Below, one piece after another: positions 11,582 through 23,555 of a DNA stretch of 31,478 nt. This DNA comes from Tieghemiomyces parasiticus (taxonomy: Eukaryota; Kickxellomycota; Dimargaritomycetes; Dimargaritales; Dimargaritaceae), in contig JANBPT010000543.1 of the NCBI GenBank assembly GCA_027575765.1, positions 1 to 31,478 on the forward strand, given 5' to 3'. Positions within the stretch are counted from its first letter, which is position 1. Each line of letters starts with the position of its first letter. The notes under the pieces are model-generated. The model saw nothing but the letters and a program-made list of their open reading frames with translations. It had not been told where the DNA came from and did not search any database. The position numbers were made by a program, and so were the translations under genes.

Positions 11582-13237
11582 TTAATGCTGGTAGTATATC
11601 GACAATTGAGCCTGGACGTTCGCCAAAGTGGTTACGAAAAACTCAAGCGGGAACCGGTCCATATCAAAGTAGCGCAGCTGCTGGCAGGGGCCACTACCCA
11701 GAATGGTCATCCAAATCTGACGGAAATCCGGGGCGGGGTCGGCCGGAGAGTACAGTACCTGAAGGCGGACCTCTTTGGGGGCCATCGTGCCGGGACAGTT
11801 GCACACAGTAGCACCCAGTGCGGTCGAGTCGATATCCGAATCGTAGGAGAACAGCAGGGCGGAGTTCCGTCGTCCCGCAACGGCCTCGTAAAACAAGATT
11901 AGATCCTCCAGGTTAGCTACGGTCCGGTCTTTTATAGCGTCCAGCGCAGGTTGACCATCGGTGGCTGAGGCGCTGGTCGTGCTGTCGATATGTAACATCG
12001 GCATGGCATTCAGGTCCTTGAGTGCCAGTAAGGTAAGTTGCGTGAACCGCTGCTTGACGGCCCGTTCGCTCAACTTGGGCACAGGGTTGCGTGTCGTGGA
12101 GTCAAGGGGCGGCTGTTGGTGGTGAAGAAAGTGGAGAGCATTAAAGTAGTGGTTGTAGTCGAACACGGGAGTTTGTGCGGCCGGGTCGAAGCTGTAGCGG
12201 AGATACGAGGCAGCTGAAAGTGGGTAGACGAAGTCAGAGGGCTCCGTCAATTGTCGGGCAGGGTGTGGAAGTCCAGGTGGTACGGGTAGAGGTGATTGGT
12301 GGAGTACCGGTGCAGGAGCCAAGGAATGATGCAGCGTAGGCGGAGTTCGGTGAGCCGACTCGACGGTCGAACGACGTCGCTTTTGCTGCCGGTGGTGGGG
12401 GGGATATTCGTGCCTTTGTTGTACGTTGGGCGCCGTCGCTGCCGAAGAGTAGTCTGTCCATGTCGGATTGGCCTCCGTGGGGGCATCGGGCGGGCGCTGT
12501 TGAATTGGTAGAGCGGTGCGGTGGGTCTCGGCGTGGGGCCCCGGATAATCGAGGAAGGGCTGGTGTACCGGACTGGACGCATAATGGTGGGCATTCATCA
12601 GGCGGTCGGATCCAGTCGTCGAAGGTTCTCTATGGCGTGGTCTTTTGGTGGAGCTCCCGACCGTTCGAGCATCCGTGTTCAGTGATGGCCCACTGTGAGT
12701 ATCAACATTTGACTGCGAAACTTCCGACCGGACTCTCTGACACCAGTCAACCAGGTCTTGGGGCGCACCGGCAACGAGCTCGCTGCAGCTGAGTGCACCG
12801 CTAGTTCCGTAAACCTTGGACATTAGTATCCGCGGATATTTCGCGTCCGAGTCATCCGAGGGCTTGACCGACCGATGGTCCGTTGACAGAAGTGTCGCTG
12901 GTGGCAGTGATGAAGACGGTCCTAAAGTTTGGGCAGTTGTCGGAGAAAACTCCGCATCGTTTAGCTCACCAAACTGGATGAATGAATGCCAGGATAAGTC
13001 ATCGACGGGCGACCAGCCCATAGTAGTAAACTCGTCCAAGCTAGGCGGGGAGGTTCCTTGCGGACTTGTGAGGCGGGGCATACCAAATGGCACATGGGTG
13101 TACGAAGGCCAGAGTGGTCGGGTTGTTGTCTGGGAAGCGGATACTGGGGAGGTGGAACCAGCTAGGGTGCCTTTGAATAATAAGACAAAGAGCGAGCCCA
13201 GCAGGCGGGAGGGAAAGGCTGACGTTAGACGAGGCAT
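11582..13237 (-). CDS. Secreted protein with basic NLS-like patches, paralogue of the 14882-16384 gene
   Basis: Single-exon gene of 551 residues and unknown function. The open frame reaches back to a TTG at 13291 and an ATG at 13261, but the ATG at 13237 starts MPR followed by a signal-peptide-like core (LLGSLFVLLF, about residues 11-20), the same layout as the downstream paralogue. The middle is Ser/Thr/Pro/His-rich and looks disordered. It contains two basic clusters, KRPRHR near residue 205 and QQKRRR near 285, that could act as nuclear localisation signals. From about 357 to the end the sequence is more ordered: FDYNHYFNALHFLHH, LSERAVKQRFTQLTLLALK, LEDLILFYEAVAG, VRLQVLYSPAD and LEFFVTTLANVQAQLSIY. 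It is not recognised as a known domain. Secretion is inferred from the N-terminus. Confidence 0.72.
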   Translation of the reverse strand: MPRLTSAFPSRLLGSLFVLLFKGTLAGSTSPVSASQTTTRPLWPSYTHVPFGMPRLTSPQGTSPPSLDEFTTMGWSPVDDLSWHSFIQFGELNDAEFSPTTAQTLGPSSSLPPATLLSTDHRSVKPSDDSDAKYPRILMSKVYGTSGALSCSELVAGAPQDLVDWCQRVRSEVSQSNVDTHSGPSLNTDARTVGSSTKRPRHREPSTTGSDRLMNAHHYASSPVHQPFLDYPGPHAETHRTALPIQQRPPDAPTEANPTWTDYSSAATAPNVQQRHEYPPHHRQQKRRRSTVESAHRTPPTLHHSLAPAPVLHQSPLPVPPGLPHPARQLTEPSDFVYPLSAASYLRYSFDPAAQTPVFDYNHYFNALHFLHHQQPPLDSTTRNPVPKLSERAVKQRFTQLTLLALKDLNAMPMLHIDSTTSASATDGQPALDAIKDRTVANLEDLILFYEAVAGRRNSALLFSYDSDIDSTALGATVCNCPGTMAPKEVRLQVLYSPADPAPDFRQIWMTILGSGPCQQLRYFDMDRFPLEFFVTTLANVQAQLSIYYQH

Positions 13238-13261
13238 AGTAGTAGGTGACTCTAGACGCAT

Positions 13262-14881
13262 TTGAAAGTCACGGTAAAATATTGCTGGCAATGGTCGAGC
13301 TGTGTACAGCTAGTAGCCACATAATTGTCTCGACTGGAAAGCGCACCACTTCGCACCCATTATATAGTGCTTTACCACAAATACCACGTTCGTTGGGTTT
13401 TTTGCGATCCGCAGTCTGTGTGTAACCTATTTTCTTCACACCAGGCCACGCCACCCTCCTTCTTGCCTTCAACCCTTTCTCTCCCTCGACGAGCCCCGGT
13501 CGTTTCTCTTGTGTTTTTTTTGCTGCTCTATGCGATTTCACCCCCTCGCCTCTACTGGTCGGATTTTTTTCAGCCAATAACCGAAAATATGTACAAGCCC
13601 ACCAGCTCCTACGAGGTCATCGTACGGCCTTCGCTTAACAGGGCCCCTGTTCGGCTATAGTTACCCGGCTGGATATATAGCTCCCATCTATCTATCGCCA
13701 CGATAGCAGAGTTATTCAGTACGCGCAAGCTAGTTCCCGCGCTTCGTATAGGATAGTAAAGGGTGGCTGGAAGCAGAGGACTGCCCGACTTTCCCCCCCC
13801 CCATCGCTTTGAAACTGAGACGCCAAAATCGCATCGTGATTGCGGCTGTAGGGCATCTCAAATGTCATTCTTGGAGACTATAGGCCACAACGTGCTGATT
13901 GGTGGTTGTGTCCGCCATTGGTAAAGCTGTTTACTTTCAAAACATGGGTATCCTATTAGTGGGTTAGTGAGGAGAAGAAAGCGGTTCATATCATTCCCTA
14001 TATCCCTGCAGTTGATCATCAATGGATAAAACAGGGCACGACCAGCGTGGTTTTGTGTAACTTCATTCGGCCCCGAAAGGTGTATTCTGACGCCCCGATC
14101 TCAACCGAAAAAAACAACTGATTAGCTCTTCATGATGATTTGCTTTAGTTTCCGCAGTGGACAACTGTGTAACCATAGTGTTCCCTCCAGTGGCAACCGA
14201 CGCTTACTACGAGGACCTTGGCGTCATCAAGTTTAGGTGACGTGTAAGGTAAGGAACAGCGTGATGATGGGCAAGAGTCATGGGGTATGGTATGGCACAG
14301 AGTACACGATTGCTGCGGCGACATCCCTCGACTCCGGTCTGCTAGGCCAAGTGTGAATCTCTTAGTACTACTCTTTCCTCGGTCCCGACTAGAGCGGGTT
14401 GTTGGGTTGTGCGAGTGATTAGAGGCGCAGCCCCGATGCGGATGTGGTACCGTATATCTCCAACATCCTGGTATTGATGGTCAGGCTTTCAGCCAGTAAA
14501 AGCATTACAGCTATAATTGCATATACGTTTAGCCCAAGGTGAAAAATAGACGTACACCCCTAGATCGATGGGGAGGGGCTTATAACGTTTAATATAGGAT
14601 ATTACTAGACGTATTAATTCCGTTAGCGATACTTGCCAGATGGACTAAGGTCAAGCGCAATGTTACCTATTTCATGACATAAATTTAGGCGGTGAACTGA
14701 CTTTAATGATTAATATAATGTAAATTAAGGAACTACCCCCCTGAGTGTTGAGCCCAACAACTTATTGGGGTTAACTACCATATCCGTAAAAATCATAATT
14801 ATCGATTAAGAACAATTACCATTTGTCTTATCAGAATAACTACGCCACAAAATATCACGTCGGAAGTGCAATGTCAGCTAC
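13262..14881. other. Spacer between the two secreted paralogues
   Basis: The left part is the promoter of the gene ending at 11582. About 14500-14880 is AT-rich and lies just beyond the 3' end of the second paralogue. No coding segment with convincing bias was found. The open frame at 13325-13660 starts with TTG and covers a pyrimidine-rich leader; it is probably chance. Confidence 0.5.
13359..13366 (-). promoter_or_regulatory. TATA-like box upstream of the secreted-protein gene
   Basis: The minus strand reads TATATAAT about 120 bases upstream of the chosen ATG at 13237 and 100 bases upstream of the alternative ATG at 13261. This is a plausible core promoter position. Beyond it the minus strand becomes purine-rich. 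Confidence 0.35.
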
Positions 14882-16384
14882 TTATACGGCGGAAGGAACG
14901 GTAGTGCCTTGGTCGGCGGTAGACTGCGTCGATTTCTTCATGTACTCTGCAATGATAGACTCGGCCATATCCTTATAGTCGATTTCCGGCTCGTCGTACA
15001 GGTTCACCCACGCGACCACCGTATCAGACCGGGGGGTTGCCCAGAATCGGAGGAACCGATTGTAGGGGTTCACATCGGTAGGTACGTAGATAAACTCAAA
15101 CGCAACAGTCCAGGTACTCCCCTGGCGGTCCTTTCGAGCGCGATTCGTCCAATAGAGGGCGAACAGCGAACGGTCGCCGGGAGCGATAAATTTATCACAC
15201 ATTTGGATCAGCTGTTTGGTCTGGCGTTGATTATGAATGGTAGGCATCACAGATGGCTCACCCGCCCGTGCAGTGAGTGGGCGAGGGACAGGTAGAAATG
15301 CGGTCGGGGATTCCTGACGGTCGGGGTGAAGCGTCGGGTCCGGGTGAGTAAAGAGGAAGCGCTGGAGGCTGGTGGAGACTTGGTTGTAAACTGCACTCTT
15401 GATTTGGGCTTGGTCGGGTTTCATCAGAGAGCTACGCTGGTTCATCACGGGCTGCACCGCTAGATTGTTGAGGTGGCTAACGAGGATGTTGTAGTTGAGC
15501 TGGAATTGGTTGTGACCTAAGGTGGTGTAGATCGGACCATGCTGCTGCGGTCGGCGCTGCAGCGATGGTGGTGGCACTGGACTCGAACCACTTGTTCTGC
15601 GAACACCCAGGGGTCGTTTGGGTACTTCAAATGTGTGAGGAGAAGATCCCCGGCGCTTGCGGGATGACGGCTCAGAGGCTTTAATGTCCTCAGCCTCCAA
15701 GGCGTCGCTGGTGATAGACCTGGGCGCGAGGTTATTCGCCAATACGCCCGAGGAGGCTTCGGACGCCAGGGTGGTCACGGGGGCGCTGTCCATCAATTCT
15801 GCGTCGACATTGGCCTGGTTACCAGAATCCTGGAGACTTTCCAAATCACTGAGGGCCGAGTGGTCCGTGTAGGTCGGGTCGGTGGCATAGTTTTGAAGGT
15901 CTAGGAACGTGTAATCGCTGCCCAGGCTGGCGGACAAGTCAATATTCGCCTGATTTACGATGTTGTACTGGGTGTCTAGATCGTGGGCCAGAATGTCAGA
16001 GAAGGCGCCTTCCCATGGGTTGGACCCGAATGAAGAAGATTGGAGTTGCATCGGCGTGGTCGGCGGGAGCTGGCCTGCAATGGTCGACTGGGACGGGATA
16101 TCCCAGGGCTGGGCCGATTGACCCTGGATGCCCCATACCGGCGGGTAGTTGCCATCCAGTGGATTGGCGTTATCCGCGTAATTACTAGGCATTTCCAGGT
16201 TCGCCGGGTTGCCGAGGTATTCGGAAGAGGCCGGCAGGGCGACGCCAAAGGCGTCGGATGCGTCGTAGTAGAAACTTGACGTGATGTCGACGTCGCGGAC
16301 GTCGCCCGGAATCTGTTGGCCCATGTCAGTGGCCCCGACAAGGCCGAGGGCTACGGATGCGATGCATAGGAGGTAACGTGGCAT
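14882..16384 (-). CDS. Secreted protein with basic NLS-like patch, paralogue of the 11582-13237 gene
   Basis: Single-exon gene of 500 residues and unknown function. The frame is open to a TTG at 16456, but the first ATG at 16384 gives a clean signal peptide (MPRYLLCIASVALGLVGA). Residues 20-235 are acidic and rich in Asp, Asn, Ser and Ala. A strongly basic stretch at about 240-265 (SRKRRGSSP, then KRPLGVRR) could be a nuclear localisation signal. The C-terminal part, about 293-485, matches the other protein in order and spacing: FQLNYNILVSHLNNL, IKSAVYNQVSTSLQRFL, TKQLIQMCDKFIAPGDRSL, WTVAFEFIYVPTDV and DYKDMAESIIAEYMKK. The shared layout of signal peptide, disordered middle, basic patch and C-terminal domain suggests an old duplication. 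No known domain is recognised. Confidence 0.75.
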   Translation of the reverse strand: MPRYLLCIASVALGLVGATDMGQQIPGDVRDVDITSSFYYDASDAFGVALPASSEYLGNPANLEMPSNYADNANPLDGNYPPVWGIQGQSAQPWDIPSQSTIAGQLPPTTPMQLQSSSFGSNPWEGAFSDILAHDLDTQYNIVNQANIDLSASLGSDYTFLDLQNYATDPTYTDHSALSDLESLQDSGNQANVDAELMDSAPVTTLASEASSGVLANNLAPRSITSDALEAEDIKASEPSSRKRRGSSPHTFEVPKRPLGVRRTSGSSPVPPPSLQRRPQQHGPIYTTLGHNQFQLNYNILVSHLNNLAVQPVMNQRSSLMKPDQAQIKSAVYNQVSTSLQRFLFTHPDPTLHPDRQESPTAFLPVPRPLTARAGEPSVMPTIHNQRQTKQLIQMCDKFIAPGDRSLFALYWTNRARKDRQGSTWTVAFEFIYVPTDVNPYNRFLRFWATPRSDTVVAWVNLYDEPEIDYKDMAESIIAEYMKKSTQSTADQGTTVPSAV

Positions 16385-17454
16385 GGTTGGTATCGTTGCT
16401 GGGTAGGGATTTATGGCGCCACGAGGTGGAGCGTAGATTACTTGTATAGCGTACAATGGAGAAAAGCCAGGAAGCGATGATCACTAACAGTCCCAAAAAA
16501 CGGAGCAAAACAAGGAGCTGAGTTGTGAGTGGCGAACCAGGACGTATTAGGGGTAAATTAGCTGATTGATAAGTGATGGAGCTCCTCGTCAGCACGGAAT
16601 GGTTGGAATTATAGCTAGAAGGACGGGTGACTCTAGGGTATTGAAGCTAAGTGGGGACCTCAATCGAGCAGGCTAGCTCCCTCTTATAACATCAACCGGG
16701 ATTCGTGTTGCCAGAGGAACAAAGGTGAGCCACCTGTCCCCGGGCCACTCAGCCTTTCTCTCCCCCTCCACATACTCCCCCCTCAACTCAATTAGTTCGA
16801 TATAGAACAGCCGGGAAGCAATAACAAGACGGTGTACCCAGATGATCAAGTCGGCCGACCCCAAGACCAAGATGGTATCGGTGGCGGGCTAGCCCGGCTA
16901 GATGAAGAGTAAGGGGGCTGTGAAGTCTTGGCTTAGGTAGGTCAGAAGCCGGTCCAACAACGGTGTACAAGGTACGACGTAAGGTTTTAGCTTCCTTTCC
17001 TTTTTCTTTTTACTTCAACGTCCTGAATCCCCATCCGGTCGACCCTCACCACCTACGCCTCCCCCACTTCCTTGTGGTTTGAACGCCACTTGTTCACACA
17101 GCAGCTTGGTCTGCACGACCCTGATTCCAACTATTTTTGCTTCCGACTTGAAGCCCCCCTACGCCGTACACTGCCTCCTTACCCCACCATTCATTCGATA
17201 GAAGCCAGCTATCGGGTAGGTGGGTAGCCGGAGAACAAATAAGAACTGGGCGGAACCGCCCTTGAGTGCGAACTTTCAAGGTTAAGCGACCGGAAGCTGG
17301 TGGTTTCTGGTAAGACAAGCGTGTCACGGCGCTGGCGGGAAGTGCCTCGGCTGGGAGAAGGCGGAACCTCTCCCCCAACTTTTCAAGTCGATGTTTCCGT
17401 GTAGGGGCCGTGTAATCCAGAGATCAGAGCTGCAGTGCAACCCCCTCACCTGGG
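16385..17454. other. Intergenic region
   Basis: Contains the promoter of the minus-strand secreted protein and probably the leader of the plus-strand gene starting near 17455. The minus-strand open frame 17378-17094 begins with TTG and has no recognisable domain. Nothing else is supported. Confidence 0.45.
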
Positions 17455-18132
17455 ATGTCTAACATGGCTTTCACAGCGCAGCACTACTTGGTGGCCATGC
17501 AACTATCCTCCGAGCTAAATACGCGTTTTCTGGCCAGTACGATGACTCTAGACCCTGCCTCTCAAACGTATCGATGATGTCGTATGGTCTAGGCAAAGGG
17601 AGTAGCGGTGAGTTGTTTGGGAGCGCACGCCACCCGTTGATGGGGGAGGCTCACGGGACCAGCCTCTTTGTACAGGTCCGGTATGTACCAGTGCATGAAG
17701 TCTCAGCTTTCCTCCTTCGCCTATGCGCCGGAGTGACACCAGGGGGACGTCGGCCGGTCATCTATCTGAGGCCATACAGGTGTAACCCACCCGCTCTGTT
17801 CCCGGTCGTCTATCATTCACCTACAAGATACTGACCCCCTGTCTTGGTAGGCTTGATGGGTACAAGTGTGTGGACCTGCATCGAGACCATATATCGAAAG
17901 GTGTGGTATTTTTAAATTGGGCTTTCCGTGCGTTTATTTTAGTGCAGGATCGATAACCCCCCCCATCGCCTTAGATCGGACATTGCTAAATGGGGAAGCG
18001 GGCACGTGGGCCCTGATGATGGATAACCAACGCTGGCTCTTCTGGGCGAATGAACGGAATAAGGCCAAAGGTGTTCTGGCAAGCCAAGCGTTGGCTGGTG
18101 TCATATCACAAGCCCAGTCTGGTATACTCTAG
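17455..18132 (+). CDS. Unrecognised four-exon protein (134 residues)
   Basis: Predicted from splice sites and codon bias; I do not recognise the family. Exons are 17455-17567, 17676-17732, 17851-17900 and 17948-18132; phases agree through all three junctions and end in a TAG stop. Donors GTATCG and GTGACA are weak; acceptors are TACAG, GGTAG and GCAG, and the last intron is only 47 bases. The frame chosen in exon 2 has strong G/C third positions (MYQCMKSQLSSFAYAPE), unlike the longer overlapping frame from 17574. The protein has no signal peptide or membrane segment. It includes HYLVAMQLSSELNTRFLA, LDGYKCVDLHRDHISKG and TWALMMDNQRWLFWANERNK. An in-frame second ATG lies at 17464. The 3' exon is well supported; the 5' structure is less sure. 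Confidence 0.42.
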
Positions 18133-18599
18133 GCCCATATACAACCAGGTCTACATACTTTAATTGGTGTGCGTATGCTTCTAGGCTCTTTATTACAGGT
18201 AGGGGGGTGGGTCTCGAACCTAGCCACCACGCGGCCTGCAAACATGAGTTGACCCTAGGGTGCCCTTCCCTCAGAGTAGGTATATCTTGTCTAACCCGCT
18301 TATCCGCCGTGTGCTGTGGATATGTGGGCGAGGACGGAGGGGTTCGCTGACGTATCCCGCGCTCTGCGCCATTGCCGCGCGAAACCGGCCTTTAACCACA
18401 TCAGTAGAGACATACCGGTACAGTCTTTTGCTATCCCCCTGTGGGGGATGAGGGTGTAAGATGTAGGGCTAGTGACGTCAATTTTACCCTACGGCTTAAA
18501 TGGGCCTCTAGTGATCCGCACCTCTATCCGGCACTTAATTGATGAGTCCTAATCCTGCGCATTCTCTTTCATCCCCGACCTGTATTCTGCACACTCACA
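18133..18599. other. Intergenic region upstream of Cox20
   Basis: About 470 bases between two plus-strand genes. A tRNA B-box-like string lies on the minus strand near 18210-18225, but no tRNA fold could be drawn. The last 60 bases before the ATG are C/T-rich, as expected for a fungal leader. Confidence 0.45.
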
Positions 18600-19244
18600 A
18601 TGTCGACTTGGGAACGCTACAAGGAGGCCTTCCAGGTGAGTGATGGCGCGCCACATGAAGGCATAGCGTCGGCCCTGCTTCCAGTGGAATGCGAAATCAC
18701 CGTTTCACATCTCTTGCGGCCAACCAGGGCGACTAGGATATGACACGTCCAAAGAGCAGTCCAGGACCGTGTACCGGTCACCCTCCCTCGCACACATTTC
18801 CAACTTCCTTGGCAATCTACTCTACCTCCTTCCCTTTCCCTGACCACGATCGACCCTGTCGGCCTTCTCCAGCGTCTCTCCTGGGACGACCTTGACCATG
18901 TCGAGCGCATGCCCTGTTTCCGGGACGGTTTCCTATACGGCCTGACCGGGGCCTTCGTCCTGGGTGGTCTAAGGTTCCTCCAGAAGGGCAGGGTGCTGTC
19001 CGCGTGCAATTGGACAGTGGGCGGCTTCGTGGTCTTCTCCATTGCGAGCCGCCAGCTTTGTCTCTACCAGCGGAGAGAGCAACTACGCCGGATGAACATC
19101 ACTTTCAAGGATTCGATCGAGCGTCGCACCCCTCACGTGCCCCCCAAGGGCCGGTCCGAGGATTTTGTACCCACGTCGGAGCTGGTAGCCGCGGCGGAAG
19201 AGAAATCGTCACCGGTTGCCGCACCGCCGACTGAGGAAAAATGA
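18600..19244 (+). CDS. COX20: Cox20, cytochrome c oxidase assembly chaperone
   Basis: Inner-mitochondrial-membrane chaperone that binds newly made Cox2 during cytochrome c oxidase assembly. Exon 1 is 18600-18635 (MSTWERYKEAFQ) and exon 2 is 18873-19244, with a GTGAGT donor and CTCCAG acceptor; phase 0 gives 135 residues. The family core is clear: DHVERMPCFRDGFLYG, then a first membrane hairpin segment at about 32-48, ACNWTVGGFVVFS, and a second segment at about 57-76 followed by RREQLRRM. The C-terminal 50 residues are polar and Ala/Pro/Glu-rich. Size and topology fit the FAM36A/Cox20 family. The junction between the two exons could shift slightly, but the start and the core are secure. Confidence 0.85.
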
Positions 19245-19874
19245 TCCCATTGACTTGAATCTCGATAAAGAATTGTATAGCCGTAGTAGGTCCAGGACTG
19301 GATTTTGGTATGCATCATTGTATTAAGTGCTGGGGTTTTAGGCGACTCAGGCAGATAACCATCTACTGTGGGTAGAGAAGTCGTGGTTTTGGGGTTTATT
19401 TGGTATACTGACTAGCCCTGAAATACCGCTTGACTTCAACCTGTCTAATCTCGGACCTTAAGCATATGCTGTCCAACGCCAAGCCAGGGTTTACAATATG
19501 TATTGGGAATGGGTGGATTTACCCGAATTCTGGATATAAGATATTCAGAAGGATGAATAGGGGGCTACTTGACCACCTATCACGGAGCCATGTAGAGTAG
19601 CGATGCAAGGGGCATACAAAATATGGATATACAATATACCCTAGTAATGCGGCAGTGTCGCTCCGACGATGCAGGCCACAGTGGATTACGAAGGTGGAGA
19701 ATAATAGTGAAGGGCACCGGTTATACGCCTGATGTCAAGTACGGCGCTTCAACAAGAGAACGGAGAGGGGAAAGTGGGTAGTAATGAAGGGAAAGGGGTG
19801 AATGAGTGGCGACCCCTCCCAGCCAGGCGATACTGTATGGCATGTTTGGTGTTGACCCAGTCCCACCGGCCGGA
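19245..19874. other. Intergenic region
   Basis: About 630 bases downstream of Cox20 and of the tentative minus-strand gene. It is moderately AT-rich with no coding signal that I can support. The minus-strand frame 19933-19721 starts with TTG and is an overlap shadow. Confidence 0.45.
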
Positions 19875-20554
19875 TTACATGGTGTTGCGACGTAGGATGT
19901 GGGAGTTGCGCCGAAATCCGTCGTAGTCGTCAAAGGTGCTGGATTTGCGTGACCAGGAGTCGCTTGAGCGATTGGAACGGCTGGGACGATGCCGATGGGT
20001 CTTGCTCACGAAGGCCTCAATAAGTAGATGGTAAGCATAGACCAGATCGATCATCGTGCTGGTGATGTATGTCAAAATAGGGCTGAGGACCGCAGGCTGC
20101 TACCCAGTCGAAGTGTTATCTATCTATAGAAAGATAGGTATGTAACCAACAGATATGGCTAGAGGAAATAAAAAAGAGACCGCGTGAGGTAATTGGCAAG
20201 TTACTCAACGTCGATGGGCGGCATGAATTAGCCTAAAGCGGACCGTTGGACGTGATGGAGTGATTGGAGGGGGTAAAGTTGATCGATATAAATTGAGGTT
20301 TGGGTGCAGTTCGACAGCTACTGCCCGACAGCACAGCGCCCTATATATATCATCTCCGACATATACGACAACGGGGCTCCCCCTACAGACCACAAGGCAC
20401 CTCAAATGTTTTCCCATCAGGCCTACCTGGATAACTCCCCACGAGGGGCACTCTTCAATGGGCATGCTTGCTGGGTTCTCAGCACTTGGTGAATTGGCAG
20501 GCCGAAACCCAGCCAGAAAGCGTAGGAGAGGAGCGGGGAAGGGGCACCGGCCAT
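19875..20554 (-). CDS. Tentative small membrane-associated protein, two exons
   Basis: Unrecognised and tentative. Exon 1, 20554-20427, starts MAGAPSPLLSYAFWLGFG and ends at a GTAGGC donor in phase 2. Exon 2, 20082-19875, begins after a CCTCAG acceptor in matching phase with PILTYITSTMIDLVYAYHLL and ends in TAA; the total is 111 residues. Both exons have G/C-biased third positions. Each has a moderately hydrophobic segment, and the C-terminal third is basic and Ser-rich (SRSNRSSDSWSRKS). The 344-base intron is longer than most here, and a small middle exon around 20390-20325 (ending near a GTAGCT) is possible. The C-terminal exon is the better supported half. Confidence 0.35.
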
Positions 20555-21654
20555 TCTATGTTCAGATCCGTCTCTTTCGGTAATAAAAAAATATTCTGCG
20601 GTTTGCCCGTGGAGGTCAGCCCCCGCATGCCACTTTGGCGGCTGGCCTCCAAGGTCATAAGCGCATGTCAACTTGCATAGGGCAGGGTTAGTGTACTGTC
20701 AGTCTTCAGGGGTAGGGGTCAGTGAGCAGACTGTAATGATGTTGCAGTCAATTAAAAGGAGACAACGAAGTGCGTAAGTGAGTGAGGGGATGGTCAAAAT
20801 GCAGCAACCCAAGGCATTGCTGATAGGCTGGCATTTTTAATTATTATATATATGGCCAGCGGGCCGAGATACATGGTACTGCGTTTAATAGCACTCGACC
20901 GGGCATGGCAGATGGACAAGGTTGGAAACATGACAGTGGTTGCGAGAAAAGGGTGAGCGAGGGAGAAGGAGAGACCCAGAATCGAAGGTGAATGGATCGG
21001 TTGGGCATCAGTGAAAGTGTTGCTGAAAGTATTAACCAAAGAAAGGTTAGCCGATTGCAGTGCAGCACAGTCAGTGTGGGTGAACCTACATCGTCTACTG
21101 AAGTGCCAGGGGCTGGGAGTTGGGGTGGCGCCGGTCGGATTCTAGAGTGCAGCTACAGCCCCCCCCATCTACGTAACCGCGGCCAAACGGGCCTACTAGG
21201 GCGTGTGCCAAGCCACTCTGACTATGCCAAGAAATTAGAAATTGCTCGCCGTATCTGGTCGATGCCACCTCTAGGCTCATCGAATAGCCTTCCGGGAGAA
21301 AGTTATGTATATCTTCAGAACAATTTATGCATAAGGTGCGCTCATGGGTCGTCGTTTATGGTCTTTAAGCGATGATAGCCTGATACAACAAGGCTGAAAT
21401 CGAAGGGAGGGGGCAGCTACTAAATAAAAAAAGGGGGGCGAACGATACTGTGTGCGTATGTGAGGAGAGCCAGGGCGGCTGTAGAATACCATTACTTATG
21501 ACCTTGCGGCCATGGTTATCTCAGCAATACCATATGGCAGAGTGCAAATCTTCAAATGATAGATCGTGGTTACGACACCCGGCGACCTCTACGGGACACA
21601 CCAATGGTATTACAAGGAAAAAGTGCAATAAGATGGCTAGCCTAGCGTATAGGA
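20555..21654. other. Intergenic region; one unsupported 127-codon frame
   Basis: The plus-strand frame 20992-21375 begins with ATG and is open for 127 codons, but its third-position bias is weak and no domain is seen. It lies just beyond the 3' end of Arp1. An AT run at about 20836-20852 is the only low-complexity feature. I do not call a gene. Confidence 0.35.

Positions 21655-23555
<1,901 letters not shown>

Noticed and set aside
13325..13660. 111-codon plus-strand frame
   Set aside because: TTG start, runs through the promoter of the minus-strand secreted gene; pyrimidine-rich composition explains it.
15570..15600. Second B-box-like string (GGTTCGAGTCC) on the minus strand
   Set aside because: It lies inside the reading frame of the secreted protein and encodes Ser-Gly-Ser-Ser-Pro; no tRNA fold around it.
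17574..17834. 86-codon plus-strand open frame
   Set aside because: Its third-position bias is weak compared with the overlapping frame used in exon 2 of the 17455 gene, and it does not join to the neighbouring exons in phase.
18185..18290. tRNA gene on the minus strand, suggested by a GGTTCGAGACC B-box match
   Set aside because: The T-stem does not pair around the box and no A-box, anticodon stem or acceptor stem could be drawn.
20992..21375. 127-codon plus-strand frame
   Set aside because: Begins with ATG but has weak codon bias and no recognisable features; kept only as a note.
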